22,047 bases of DNA, taken from the NCBI GenBank assembly GCA_045577655.1, contig JAZNIU010000036.1, forward strand, positions 1-22,047. The letters are read 5' to 3'. The first letter of the stretch is position 1, and each line of letters begins with the position of its first letter. This stretch comes from RGIG7450 sp045577655 (lineage in GTDB: Bacteria; Bacillota; Clostridia; RUG12999). Position numbers and translations under genes: made by a program. Of this stretch, positions 8,449 to 17,400 are shown piece after piece. The notes beneath the pieces are model-generated. The model was not told the origin of the DNA and did not search any database. It saw nothing but the letters and a program-made list of their open reading frames with translations.

Positions 8449-8488
8449 TAAAAAACATTCGGTGCAGCCGCTTTTTTCTGCACCGAAT
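8449..8488 (-). terminator. Rho-independent terminator after the AEC permease gene
   Basis: An 11-bp perfect stem (8457-8467 with 8478-8488) is followed on the minus strand by a GTTTTTT tract. It lies 4 bases beyond the permease stop and directly upstream of the his promoter, insulating the his operon. Confidence 0.85.
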
Positions 8489-8492
8489 AATA

Positions 8493-9422
8493 TTATTTTA
8501 TAATAAATGTAAGTATACCAAACATAAGCGGTATGGTAATCAGACCCATCACGTGCGAAATAAGCGCAAGTTTTGCACCCGGACGGCCATCCCCACCATA
8601 CGCTTCGGGGAAAACAACAGAATTAAGCCCAAGAGGCATAAGCAGAGTCACTCCGGTGACTATTATAATGGTTGAGTCCACTTTTAAAAGCGCAAGCAGA
8701 ACAATAACCACAATGGGAATTACTACCAGCCTTAATATTGAAGCCTCGTATGCTTTCGCATCCCCCACAAGCTCTCTGATAGGTTTCTGCGCAATTACGC
8801 AGCCTGTCATCAGCATTGCAACGGGCGCCATGCAATCTGATGCTGCCTGCAGAATGTTGTCTATCATAATCGGAATTTTAATTCCGAAAAGTCCTATTAC
8901 AGTTCCTATAAACATACCCACCATTGCAGGTTGGGTAAGAATTGCCTTTGCACCGCCGCGTGCATCAGGGCAAAGCAGTTTTATCCCTTTTGAATAGATA
9001 AAAATATTAAACGGGATACAGAACATGAGCATATTAAAAAGCATTTTATCTCCGAAAACTGCTGCCATCATAGGATATCCCATATATCCGATATTGGGAA
9101 CAGCAAAGGAATAAGCATAAATACCTCTTAAGAAAGTATCATTTGAGAAAAATTTTGCAATTATAACCGCAACCAGATATCCGACAACTATAGTAATTGC
9201 GCCACACAAAATCATAGTGCTTTGCTGAGCAAGATTTTCTACCGTCATATTCTTTGCGAAGGAGGATATCGTCATAGCAGGCATACAAGCGTACACCAGT
9301 ACGGTTGAAAGGGTTTTGCTTGCTTCTTCATGCAATTTCCCCGTCACAGTTAAAATATATCCCAGAAACAAGAAGGCAAGCATCAGAACAACCTGGTTTG
9401 TTGCACTTAAAAAAATATTCAT
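8493..9422 (-). CDS. AEC-family permease (auxin efflux carrier family)
   Basis: This 309-aa protein is almost wholly hydrophobic, with about ten predicted membrane helices in two halves separated by a more polar middle (around residue 150). This matches the AEC family (malonate/malate permease MleP/MdcF and plant PIN relatives). It starts LSATNQVVLMLAFLFLGYIL, and the family-typical ACMPA and PNIGYMGYPM helix-break motifs are visible. The substrate cannot be read from sequence; organic acids are common in the family. The ATG has an AGAGG site and lies 13 nt after the HAD phosphatase stop, so the two are probably co-transcribed. A strong terminator follows. Confidence 0.87.
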   Translation of the reverse strand: MNIFLSATNQVVLMLAFLFLGYILTVTGKLHEEASKTLSTVLVYACMPAMTISSFAKNMTVENLAQQSTMILCGAITIVVGYLVAVIIAKFFSNDTFLRGIYAYSFAVPNIGYMGYPMMAAVFGDKMLFNMLMFCIPFNIFIYSKGIKLLCPDARGGAKAILTQPAMVGMFIGTVIGLFGIKIPIMIDNILQAASDCMAPVAMLMTGCVIAQKPIRELVGDAKAYEASILRLVVIPIVVIVLLALLKVDSTIIIVTGVTLLMPLGLNSVVFPEAYGGDGRPGAKLALISHVMGLITIPLMFGILTFIIK

Positions 9423-9435
9423 TGTTCAACCTCTG

Positions 9436-10086
9436 TTACAATAAACTTTCTATTTCATCCGGCGCAGCAACAATTTTGTCCGCTCCGTTTTCTTCCAGTT
9501 CTTTTCTGTCGCGGTATCCCCAAAGAACGCCTACAGTGAAAAAACCTGCCGATTTGCCTGTTTTCATGTCAACACAAGTGTCTCCAATGTAAAGACATTC
9601 TTCTTTTTTTAATCCCATTTCTTCCGCAATCATTTTCGCAGCAGTCGGGTCGGGTTTAAGCGGAACACCATCTCTGGCTCCATATACAAAATCAAAAACG
9701 TTTTCGCCAAACATTTTTGATATAACATCCAGTGTTGCATTATGGGGTTTATTGGACAGAACAGCTGTCTTTAATCCCTTCTTTTTCATGGTTTGGAGAA
9801 GCTCTTTTATACCGTCATATATGTAGGTTTTATACAGGGTATCTTTGTCATACGCCTCATTATAGCTTTTAAGAACTTTCTGGATAATTTCTACGTCTTC
9901 ACAGCCGTTTTCTTTAAGCATTCTTTCAACAAGCTGAAGTGCACCGTTGCCCACCATATAATTATATTTTTCTGTTTCAATGGCTTTAAACCCGTATTCT
10001 TCAAGAGTACTGTTAGCATAAAATGCAATGGTTTCAATGGTGTTCATAAGTGTTCCGTCAAGATCAAAAATTGCTGCTTTAAACAT
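9436..10086 (-). CDS. HAD-superfamily hydrolase, phosphoglycolate phosphatase-like
   Basis: A 216-aa cytoplasmic phosphatase with all four HAD motifs: motif I DLDGTL with D8 and D10 (nucleophile and acid/base), motif II VLSNKP, the motif III lysine in LKPDP, and motif IV YIGDTCVDM. The helical cap lies between residues 15 and 90 (C1 type), as in Gph/PpaX-like enzymes. The substrate is not predictable with confidence; phosphoglycolate or pyrophosphate are typical. The open frame extends to 10107, but the start at 10084-10086 (MFKAAIFDLDG) matches the family and has an AAAGGG site. A hairpin terminator lies just upstream, so its promoter must overlap that hairpin or it depends on readthrough from the SLH gene. 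Confidence 0.88.
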   Translation of the reverse strand: MFKAAIFDLDGTLMNTIETIAFYANSTLEEYGFKAIETEKYNYMVGNGALQLVERMLKENGCEDVEIIQKVLKSYNEAYDKDTLYKTYIYDGIKELLQTMKKKGLKTAVLSNKPHNATLDVISKMFGENVFDFVYGARDGVPLKPDPTAAKMIAEEMGLKKEECLYIGDTCVDMKTGKSAGFFTVGVLWGYRDRKELEENGADKIVAAPDEIESLL

Positions 10087-10105
10087 TGTATTTTCCCTTT
10101 CTGCC

Positions 10106-10152
10106 AAGAAAATTCCTATATTCCTCTGTCATGTGACAGAAGAATATAGGAA
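10106..10152 (-). terminator. Long hairpin terminator after the SLH-protein gene
   Basis: Arms at 10113-10131 and 10134-10152 pair over 18 of 19 positions (one C/A mismatch, 10124/10141), followed on the minus strand by AATTTTCTT. It starts 8 bases after the SLH gene stop and ends within 30 bases of the HAD gene ATG. Confidence 0.75.
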
Positions 10153-10159
10153 AAGATAT

Positions 10160-11641
10160 TTATATTATTGAATCAACTGTAATTTCCGCAAAGAAGCTGG
10201 TTCCTTTAGAAAGCTTTTCGTTTACATTTGTAATCGCAGAACTGAAGAGAGTTCCCGCGGTAACAGATGTTGAGTTGTTTGCCGTAATCTTCACTCTGAA
10301 TGTAAACCCTGAATTGTTTTTGTAAACAAGCGACGGGTAGAAAGTGATGGTCATATCCACGCCGTAAGCTTTTTTAGCTGCAGAAACATATTCTTCACAT
10401 TTCTGCACAAACAAAGAAGAATATTCTCTTGCAAAATCGTACATTTCCTTTGGAGCTTTATATTCGCTGCCCGAATTTTTTATCGGAATCTCATATACTG
10501 CCTTTGGAACATCTTTTAAAATAAGCGCAAAATCTTTGTGATTTTTAGGAAGCTTTCCGCTGTCAAGTTCCATACTTACATTATCTGTGAGATAAAGTTC
10601 TTTTTTGTCTTTGTCGGTAGTAATTGCAATCTGCGAACCAACAAGAATATCATACTGGAGCAAAATTGCCGCAATTTCTTTGTGAGTTACAGCTTTTGCG
10701 CCATCTGCGCCAGTAATTGCTTCATAAACCACATTACCCGACTGAACTCTTTCTGCTGCTTTTTTAAGCGCTATCTGTGCATTTTTCACAGTTGCCTTTT
10801 CATTTGCAAACGCAACTGTATAATTTTTAAGACCAATATCCGAATCGCACATTACATAAAGTGCTTTTGCAGCCTCGTGGTCGATAAGTTTTCCAAATGT
10901 ATATTTTGAAAAATCAACATTTTTCTGACAGTTGGCAAACTTTGCCGCAATAACAGCAAGCTCGGCATTGGTAACTGTTTTGTCGGGGCTGTATCCCTCA
11001 AAAACTCCAAGCCAGTCTGCAGTTTTCTTAAGAAGATCTTTCGGGAAAATGTCCGAAGCGTTGGCAGGAGCTTTCGCTTTGCTGCATTTAACGATAAGTG
11101 CTGCAGCTTCTGCACGGGTAAGCGTATCTTTAAGACGAAGGTTTATTCCGTCATCACCAACAAGTACTCCGTATGCATATATCCATGCAACCGCTGCTTC
11201 TTTTAAACCAAGTTCTTTCGCCTGGTCGAGAACAAACTGGGGAGCTTTTGCACCCGATTTTCCGAATCGAGTGTATAAAAGGTCTATTGTCTGACCTCTT
11301 GTTATAGCAACATCGGGATTGAAATTGTTGTTACTGTCTGAAAGAAAGCCTGAAGTTATAACATATTTATATGCCCAATGGCTTTTGGGAACGTCACTGT
11401 AGTCTCTGTCTCTTGATTTGGAGCCAACCCCAACCATCTTGACGAATTCTGCACGGGTAACCGTGTTGCCCGGTCTGAAAGAACCGTCCGTATAACCGCC
11501 GATTGTCCCTTTGCTCACAAGCTCGGAAACTGCCGGGTATGCCCAGTGAGAAGCATTAAGGTCGCTAAAAGTAGCTGCCGCTGCAGGCAAAACTGCAAAT
11601 ATAAACATCACAGCAACAGTAATCGCCACTATTTTTTTCAT
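10160..11641 (-). CDS. Secreted S-layer homology (SLH) domain protein
   Basis: The 493-aa protein begins with a clear signal peptide (MKKIVAITVAVMF, cleavage after AAA near residue 23). Three SLH repeats follow: about 25-68 (FSDLNASHWAYPAV ... TRAEFVKMVG), 80-127 (YSDVPKSHWAYKYV ... ITRGQTIDLL) and 138-186 (ending LTRAEAAALIV). A fourth degenerate copy lies near 196-242. SLH repeats anchor proteins to pyruvylated cell-wall polymers. The remaining C-terminal half, about 250 aa, matches nothing I recognise. An in-frame GTG at 11671 would start only a few bases from the predicted transcription start, so the ATG at 11639-11641 is preferred. The gene has its own consensus promoter and terminator, so it is probably abundantly expressed. 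Confidence 0.9.
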   Translation of the reverse strand: MKKIVAITVAVMFIFAVLPAAAATFSDLNASHWAYPAVSELVSKGTIGGYTDGSFRPGNTVTRAEFVKMVGVGSKSRDRDYSDVPKSHWAYKYVITSGFLSDSNNNFNPDVAITRGQTIDLLYTRFGKSGAKAPQFVLDQAKELGLKEAAVAWIYAYGVLVGDDGINLRLKDTLTRAEAAALIVKCSKAKAPANASDIFPKDLLKKTADWLGVFEGYSPDKTVTNAELAVIAAKFANCQKNVDFSKYTFGKLIDHEAAKALYVMCDSDIGLKNYTVAFANEKATVKNAQIALKKAAERVQSGNVVYEAITGADGAKAVTHKEIAAILLQYDILVGSQIAITTDKDKKELYLTDNVSMELDSGKLPKNHKDFALILKDVPKAVYEIPIKNSGSEYKAPKEMYDFAREYSSLFVQKCEEYVSAAKKAYGVDMTITFYPSLVYKNNSGFTFRVKITANNSTSVTAGTLFSSAITNVNEKLSKGTSFFAEITVDSII

Positions 11642-11683
11642 AGTAAAATCAACGCCTTTCTGTGTAGTCACAATACACCTTAT

Positions 11684-11712
11684 ATTATACCATTATAAGC
11701 ATTCCATGTCAA
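11684..11712 (-). promoter_or_regulatory. Perfect-consensus SigA promoter of the SLH-protein gene
   Basis: On the minus strand, TTGACA (11707-11712) and TATAAT (11684-11689) are separated by 17 bp. Transcription would begin near 11677. The -35 box contains the TGA stop codon of the upstream permease gene. Confidence 0.85.
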
Positions 11713-12584
11713 CGCCTAGATTTGCCTTTTAAAAAGGAAAGCTTGGTTTCTGAAATTATAACAGCTGCAAAAATAAGCACAAATCCTATGGCAATTTTAA
11801 TCGTCAGCTCTTCCCCATACAAAAGCATGGAAAAAAGCACTCCAAAAACCGACTCCAGACTGAGTATAATAGCCGCAACAGACGGGTTGGTGTTTTTCTG
11901 CCCTATGTTCTGCAAGAGCAGTGCTCCCGCAGTCGGCATAACACCGAGAAATACTATTTCACCTATTGCATCTAGCGGAAGTTCCCATGCCATGTTGCCT
12001 TCAAAAAGTGCCACTATCCACGATAAAACAGCGGTTACGGCAAACTGCAGTATAGTGATGACGATAGGGTCTTTGCCTTTTGAAAGCAAAGTAATTGCAA
12101 CAAGATGCACCGCATATAAAAATCCGCCTATAAGCGTCAGTGCATCTCCGAAGCGGATGGAAAAATCCTTTTCAAGAGAAACAAATCCTATCCCCACAAT
12201 ACATATCAGTGCTGCAAAAATGTTGTATCTGTCCGGCTTTGTTTTTCCTAAAAACCAGAACAGAAATGGCACCATAACACAGTAAATAGCGGTGAGAAAA
12301 GCATTTTTACCGGGCGTTGTGTCTGTTATGCCTATTGTTTGTATAAAATAAGCAAGAAACAGGCAAACGCCTATTATTCCGCCACTGATTATGTAGTCTT
12401 TATTTATCACTTTAAGTCTTTTGCAGAACAAAACAGAAAGCAAAAGACAACCAATGGTGAATCTCATGGCAAGCAGCTGACTCGGCGCCACCACATCCAC
12501 TGCATTTTTAACAAAAACAAAAGAACTGCCCCATATAAGCGCAGCCAAAAAAAGAGCCGTTCTCGATAAAGTGCTTTTTTTCAT
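11709..12584 (-). CDS. EamA/DMT-superfamily permease
   Basis: A 291-aa inner-membrane protein with about ten hydrophobic helices arranged as two EamA repeats (roughly 5-135 and 148-285). The first repeat shows the typical AALIWGSSFVFVKNAV N terminus and a run ending TTPGKNAFLTAIY. The second contains AVHLVAITLLS and ILSLESVFGVLFSMLLYGE, the family's most recognisable segment. Members export amino acids, nucleotides or other metabolites; the substrate here is unknown. The ATG has an AGGAGAG site. The gene has its own strong promoter, and no terminator separates it from the SLH gene downstream, so some transcripts may run on. Confidence 0.9.
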   Translation of the reverse strand: MKKSTLSRTALFLAALIWGSSFVFVKNAVDVVAPSQLLAMRFTIGCLLLSVLFCKRLKVINKDYIISGGIIGVCLFLAYFIQTIGITDTTPGKNAFLTAIYCVMVPFLFWFLGKTKPDRYNIFAALICIVGIGFVSLEKDFSIRFGDALTLIGGFLYAVHLVAITLLSKGKDPIVITILQFAVTAVLSWIVALFEGNMAWELPLDAIGEIVFLGVMPTAGALLLQNIGQKNTNPSVAAIILSLESVFGVLFSMLLYGEELTIKIAIGFVLIFAAVIISETKLSFLKGKSRR

Positions 12585-12607
12585 GTTTTTTCTCTCCTAT
12601 AGAAATA

Positions 12608-12636
12608 ATTATAAAATTATTTGAAATAATTGTCAA
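12608..12636 (-). promoter_or_regulatory. Perfect-consensus SigA promoter of the EamA permease gene
   Basis: On the minus strand, TTGACA (12631-12636) and TATAAT (12608-12613) are separated by 17 bp, with a predicted start near 12601 and a leader of about 17 nt. It points away from the phosphofructokinase promoter at 12644-12672. Confidence 0.82.
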
Positions 12637-12643
12637 TAATATC

Positions 12644-12672
12644 TTGAAAAAAACGCTTGTTTGTGATAACAT
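12644..12672 (+). promoter_or_regulatory. Promoter of the phosphofructokinase gene
   Basis: TTGAAA (12644-12649) and TAACAT (12667-12672) are separated by 17 bp. The -10 is weak (4 of 6). The start would fall near 12679, about 29 nt before the ATG. The palindrome at 12660-12686 covers the -10 and the start point. Confidence 0.55.
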
Positions 12673-12686
12673 ATTAGTATCACAAA
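12660..12686. promoter_or_regulatory. Operator-like palindrome over the phosphofructokinase promoter
   Basis: The 9-bp arms TTTGTGATA (12660-12668) and TATCACAAA (12678-12686) are exact inverted repeats with a 9-bp gap, centred at 12673. The overlap with the -10 and the transcription start is what is expected of a repressor site. The regulator is unknown, and the gap is too long for a CRP-type TGTGA-N6-TCACA site. Confidence 0.5.
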
Positions 12687-12707
12687 ATATAAAGCGAGGA
12701 AAATCAA

Positions 12708-13922
12708 ATGAAAAACTGTATTGTCGGTCAGTCCGGAGGGCCTACGGCCGTTATAAACTCTTCTCTTTGCGGTGTTGCAACAGCTGCACTTAAAAGCGAA
12801 AAAATTGATAAAGTGTTCGGCGCCATAAACGGTGTTGAAGGGGTTTTGAAAGAAAACTTCCTTGATATGTCAACTGTTCTTAAAACTGAAGAAGATGCCG
12901 AGATTTTGAAACATACACCTGCTTCATATCTGGGCTCCTGCAGATTTAAGCTCCCAAAACTTGACGATGAAGAATTTTACAAAAATATCTTTGATATTTT
13001 TACAAGAAATAACATCGGTTATTTCTTCTACATAGGCGGCAACGATTCTATGGACACAGTTGACAAGCTTTCCGCTTATGCAAAGAAAATCAACTATGAT
13101 ATAAACATCATCGGTGTTCCCAAAACTGTTGATAACGACCTTATGGAAACAGACCATACTCCCGGTTTTGGTTCTGCCGCAAAATATATTGCAACAACCG
13201 TTCGTGAAATTGGTATTGACAGCGATGTTTACAACCTCAATTCTGTTACAATCGTTGAAATTATGGGAAGAAATGCAGGTTGGCTTACAGCCGCATCAAT
13301 TCTTGCAAGAAATGATGTTTTAAAAGCACCTCATCTCATCTATCTCCCGGAAGACAATTTCAGCGACGAAAAATTCCTCGGCGATATTAAAGACCTTAAT
13401 GCAAAAGGTGTAAACAACATTATAGTTGCTGTCAGTGAAGGTATAAAATATGCAGACGGAACCTATGTTTGTGAATCTGCTTCCAGCGGTCTTACAGACA
13501 ACTTTGGCCACAAAAACTTAAGCGGTACAGCGAAAGTTTTAGAAAACCTTGTTCGTGAAAAGCTCGGTTATAAAGCAAGAGGCGTTGAAATTAACGTAAG
13601 TCAGCGTTGTGCAGCTCATTTCACTTCCGAAACAGACGTATGCGAAGCATTTAAAGTTGGTGAAAGCGCTGTTAAAGAAGCAGAAAAGGGTGGCAGCGGT
13701 ATGATGATGGCATTTGTCCGCATCTCCAACAATCCCTACACTCTTGAAATCAAAGCAAAAGAAATCAGCAAAATTGCCAACGGCGAAAGAGTTGTTCCGA
13801 AAGAATGGATTGTTAACGGCAACGACCTGACAGACGATATGATTGAATATTTAAAACCTCTCGTTTTAGGCGAACCAAAACTTAAAACAGAAAACGGAAT
13901 TCCGGTTTATATGAAAAGATAA
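12708..13922 (+). CDS. 6-phosphofructokinase, diphosphate-dependent type
   Basis: The 404-aa enzyme should phosphorylate fructose 6-phosphate to fructose 1,6-bisphosphate in glycolysis. GGNDS at residues 110-114 and PKTVDND at 138-144 align with GGDGS and PGTIDND of ATP-dependent PfkA. The Asp (D113) and Lys (K139) at the two discriminating positions are those known to favour pyrophosphate over ATP. MGRNAGW near 188 is the conserved fructose-phosphate-binding segment. The Asn at N112 replaces the usual Asp. The ATG has a GCGAGGA site. The gene stands alone between a regulated promoter and a terminator. The family call is firm, and the phosphoryl donor is inferred from two residues. Confidence 0.92.
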   Translation: MKNCIVGQSGGPTAVINSSLCGVATAALKSEKIDKVFGAINGVEGVLKENFLDMSTVLKTEEDAEILKHTPASYLGSCRFKLPKLDDEEFYKNIFDIFTRNNIGYFFYIGGNDSMDTVDKLSAYAKKINYDINIIGVPKTVDNDLMETDHTPGFGSAAKYIATTVREIGIDSDVYNLNSVTIVEIMGRNAGWLTAASILARNDVLKAPHLIYLPEDNFSDEKFLGDIKDLNAKGVNNIIVAVSEGIKYADGTYVCESASSGLTDNFGHKNLSGTAKVLENLVREKLGYKARGVEINVSQRCAAHFTSETDVCEAFKVGESAVKEAEKGGSGMMMAFVRISNNPYTLEIKAKEISKIANGERVVPKEWIVNGNDLTDDMIEYLKPLVLGEPKLKTENGIPVYMKR

Positions 13923-13958
13923 AAAAATTATGCGGTGATTAAATCACCGCATTTTTTT
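13921..13958. terminator. Bidirectional terminator between phosphofructokinase and dUTPase genes
   Basis: A stem (13930-13938 with 13943-13951, loop about 4 nt) is flanked by seven A on the left and seven T on the right, so it can end both converging transcripts. The dUTPase stop codon (13957-13959) overlaps its edge. Confidence 0.85.
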
Positions 13959-14424
13959 ATTTATTTGTGCTGCCGAAACCGCCTTTTCGTTCACCCGAAG
14001 CGGTGTCGTCGTCTGCTTTTAAGAATTTTGCAAACACGCCCTGACCTATACGGTCACCTTTTTTTATAACAACATCTTCAGGGAAAACATTATAAAATGC
14101 AAGCATTATGTGCCCTTCGTTATCGGGATTGTTATAATAGTCGCTATCCACAACACCAACCGAATTTGCAAGAACAAGCCCCTTTTTGCCAGGGTTTGAT
14201 GACCTGTTGTAAAGATATAACACCTCGTCCTCGCCCATATATGCTTTTATTCCGGTTTTAACAAAAACCGGTTTTTTATTTCCAGAATTCCATATTGACG
14301 GAACCGTTGTATCCTCTGCCGCCTCAATGTCATAACCGGCGCTTCTTTCGGTACTGCGTCTGGGAAGATTTATTCCCTGCCCGTCAAACGCCGAGCAAAC
14401 CTCAAATCCTCTCTTCTTATCCAT
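13957..14424 (-). CDS. dut: dUTP diphosphatase (trimeric dUTPase)
   Basis: The 155-aa protein hydrolyses dUTP to dUMP and pyrophosphate, keeping uracil out of DNA. All five motifs of the homotrimeric family appear in order: SAGYDIEA (motif 1, near 28), NRSSNPGKKGLVLANS (motif 2), GVVDSDYYN (motif 3), GDRIGQGVF (motif 4) and the C-terminal RKGGFGST (motif 5) that closes over the active site. dUTPases also occur on prophages, but nothing phage-like adjoins this copy. The ATG has a GGGGGA site, and a possible extended -10 (TGT then TATACT, 14446-14451) lies 22 nt upstream. Confidence 0.95.
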   Translation of the reverse strand: MDKKRGFEVCSAFDGQGINLPRRSTERSAGYDIEAAEDTTVPSIWNSGNKKPVFVKTGIKAYMGEDEVLYLYNRSSNPGKKGLVLANSVGVVDSDYYNNPDNEGHIMLAFYNVFPEDVVIKKGDRIGQGVFAKFLKADDDTASGERKGGFGSTNK

Positions 14425-14460
14425 AGGTATTCCCCCATTTCAAATAGTATAACAATATAT

Positions 14461-14481
14461 CGGGGCACCTTAAGTGCCCCG
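14461..14481 (-). terminator. Hairpin after the large glycosidase-like gene
   Basis: CGGGGCAC (14461-14468) and GTGCCCCG (14474-14481) form an 8-bp G/C stem 5 bases after the stop at 14486. The minus-strand sequence beyond is only AT-rich (ATATATTGTTAT), so termination may be partial and some transcription may reach dut. Confidence 0.55.
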
Positions 14482-14485
14482 AAAA

Positions 14486-17400
14486 TTATCTGCTTATGCT
14501 TACGCCAAGAACACCCATTATAACTTCGTTAGCAATCGCCTCAAACTTAATGTTTTTAAGTTTCTTGGTCGGGTCAAGACGAAGCTTCTGAACTGTTGCA
14601 TGGTTATAATTGCTGAAATAGTAGCTTTCGCTTTCTTTCTGGAGTGCAGCAACCAGCCAGTCATCAATGTTGATGGGATAAACAAGCTTTGCAGAGGTTG
14701 TTTCACCGTCAGCATATTCAACAGTTATCCGCACATTTTCAACATAAGACTGCATAGCATTTGTGGTTGCCGCATAAAGAATTGCAATTTCCTGACCGCT
14801 ACCTTCAAGAGGAATGGTAATATCTGTGGGGAAATTGTCCCACAGGGAAACGCAGGCAATATTCTCATTCTCAGCAGGTGTGATAAAGGGTATTCCTGAC
14901 TCTGTGCGAATCATACCGTTTGCCGCTCTTAATGCGCTATCGTCAACAACCACTTTGTTATGTCCGCCATGATTCCATTCCCACGCATAACGACCGTTGG
15001 GGAATACGCCGATTGAATAGGCTTCGGGGCGTGGGCTAAGAAATTCCTGATTGTGAATTTCTGTAATATTGCAGTTAAAGAATTTTGAAATGTCAACGGG
15101 CTCAAAGGTGCTTCCGGGGATAATCGGAGCCTTTTCTGCTGCTCTTTCGATAACCTCATAATCTGCCGCAAACCAAGCATCGTATTTGCCCTTTCTCACA
15201 CGAACAAACAAGGTGTGGTGGCCTGCAATTTTTTTAGTTTTTGCATATACCTTGTTGTCAACAACCGATATGTCCTCAAGAACCTCGCAAATATCCAGAT
15301 ATTCAACCACTTCGCCGCCATTAACCTCAAATGCCACCTCATTGCCAGCAAGAACCGTTTCGGTTAACTTAATTGTCGGGATTGACGCACTGCCGTGCAT
15401 AATTCGAAGCTGGAACCTGCCAGCCTTTTCAACCTCAACAACAACAAAACTGTTGTTAATGCCTGCTTTGATTTCATAAGGAATTACCTCACCATCAAGC
15501 ATAACAGCCTCTATATCAGCTGCTCTCATAGGTATTTTGATAAACTTTTTCTCTGCTCTTTCGCAGAAAATATCAAATGTTTCCATAGAGCCCATTCTGT
15601 TGTAGCTGAGAGAAATATCCTTAAGCGCAAGATTTGTGTGTTCCCAATTCTTGGGGAAGTTGGGGGCAATAATAACAGTTTTATCAAGACTGTTAATTCT
15701 GATACCAAACAAGCCCTCTACCACCGTACGCAGATATGTGCTTGATACGTCTGTAAAATCTATGTCGCCCGAATCTGTGCATAAATCAGTCTGTACATGT
15801 GATGCCATACCGGGGTTTGTGCCTGTGAAATAGCAATCAACAATACCATTAACAATTTTGTTGCCCATCTCGCTTAAGCCCAGCTTGAAGTAAGCAAGAG
15901 CCAGACACGCATTTTCAGCAGGGTAAAGTCCGCAGGTTGAATACTTTCTGGGATACCAGTTTGACGAATATACCAATCTTCCGCCTGTACCCGGAGTTTC
16001 CACGTTCTTTATGTAATTTTCGGTATATTTAAGCATGGTATATGCCTTAAAATCATCAACAGCATCACAATCTATTGTGAGGTATGTGGTGTTAAGTTCG
16101 GGGGACGGATGAATCATACAAGCGCCCATTGTATCAAGCGACTCTGCAATAACACCGCTGTTTGCAATCCACAGCTTTTCATTCATTGCCGTTTTAATTT
16201 TTTCGGCACGCTTTACAAATACATCGTTTGGCTTGCCAAGTCTTTCGGCAAGCTTTGACATAACCATATTTGCGCGGTAATTGTAAGCACTGGACTGTGC
16301 ACAGCCTGCACCGTTGTAGGAATGTCCGTCAGAAATCCAGGTGTTAAGGAAGTTTTGATATAACCCATCGTTATCGGGGTCAAAAATTCTTTCCTCCCAA
16401 TCAAGTAGCCTGCAGAAGTCATCAAAGTATTTTTCGGCAATTTCAAGATTGCCTGACCATTCGATATAATAAAGCATCATATCAAAAGCACATTCCTGCA
16501 TATTGTAATATGGCAGCTCTAACCCCAGGAAATAGGGCAGATAACCATATGTATTTTCAATCTGATGATAAGGCGATGGTGCCTCGGGGCCCGCTTCTCT
16601 TTCGCCCTTACCGTCATACCAGATGCGTTCCTCGCCGTCAGGTTTTTTCACAATCTGATTAAGATGGGTAGACATTGCCGCCTCAACCTTGTCGTTCCAG
16701 CCAAGTGTGGTCGGCGCATACATTGCACGCCAGCCCAAAAACGGCGAATGATATGAAAATGTTCCGTGATGGAAGGAATTTCTGTGGAAGGATGCATCCA
16801 TAGCAATTACTGTGGGAGCAATTGTCAAATCAAGCGGATGGTCGGGTGTGTTAAGGTTAATGCAAACGTGCTTTGCATAAATCTGCTGCTTTATATAACT
16901 TGCAGGGTCTTCCATCGCAAGCCATTTATTTAAGGTTTCCTCGTCGGAATTATGTATCGCAACGATAAAGCCTTCAAAAGTCTTGCCCTGACCAAGCTCA
17001 GCAGCTATTTTAACAACATTATCATCAGCATTTTCGGGAGTGGTGCCCAGGAACAACGCAGGCGAAAGCTCTGCCATACCCTTTGCGCTGCCCAGCCCGA
17101 ATTCCGCAGCAAAGCTTGTACCAATCCACATTGATGCCCCGTTTGGGTGACTTACCAAAGCACGGTTTTTGCCAAGCTTAATGGTGTTTTTTTCGCAATC
17201 CTTCTGGGAAAAATAACGCCCTTCAGCACTTCTTCTGCTGAAATTTCCAAAATAATCGGTTATACCGCCAAAGCCTGCCGTAAATACAACTCTTTGCTCG
17301 GTGAAAATTTTGTAATGCACCAAAAATCCGTCATCGGGAAGCAACGGATATGCCTCGATATTAACAAGCACCTCGGGAAAATGGTCAGACATTCCAGAAA

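Noticed and set aside
11642..11671. GTG start for the SLH protein at 11671
   Set aside because: It would lie within a few bases of the predicted transcription start and adds residues ahead of a normal signal peptide.
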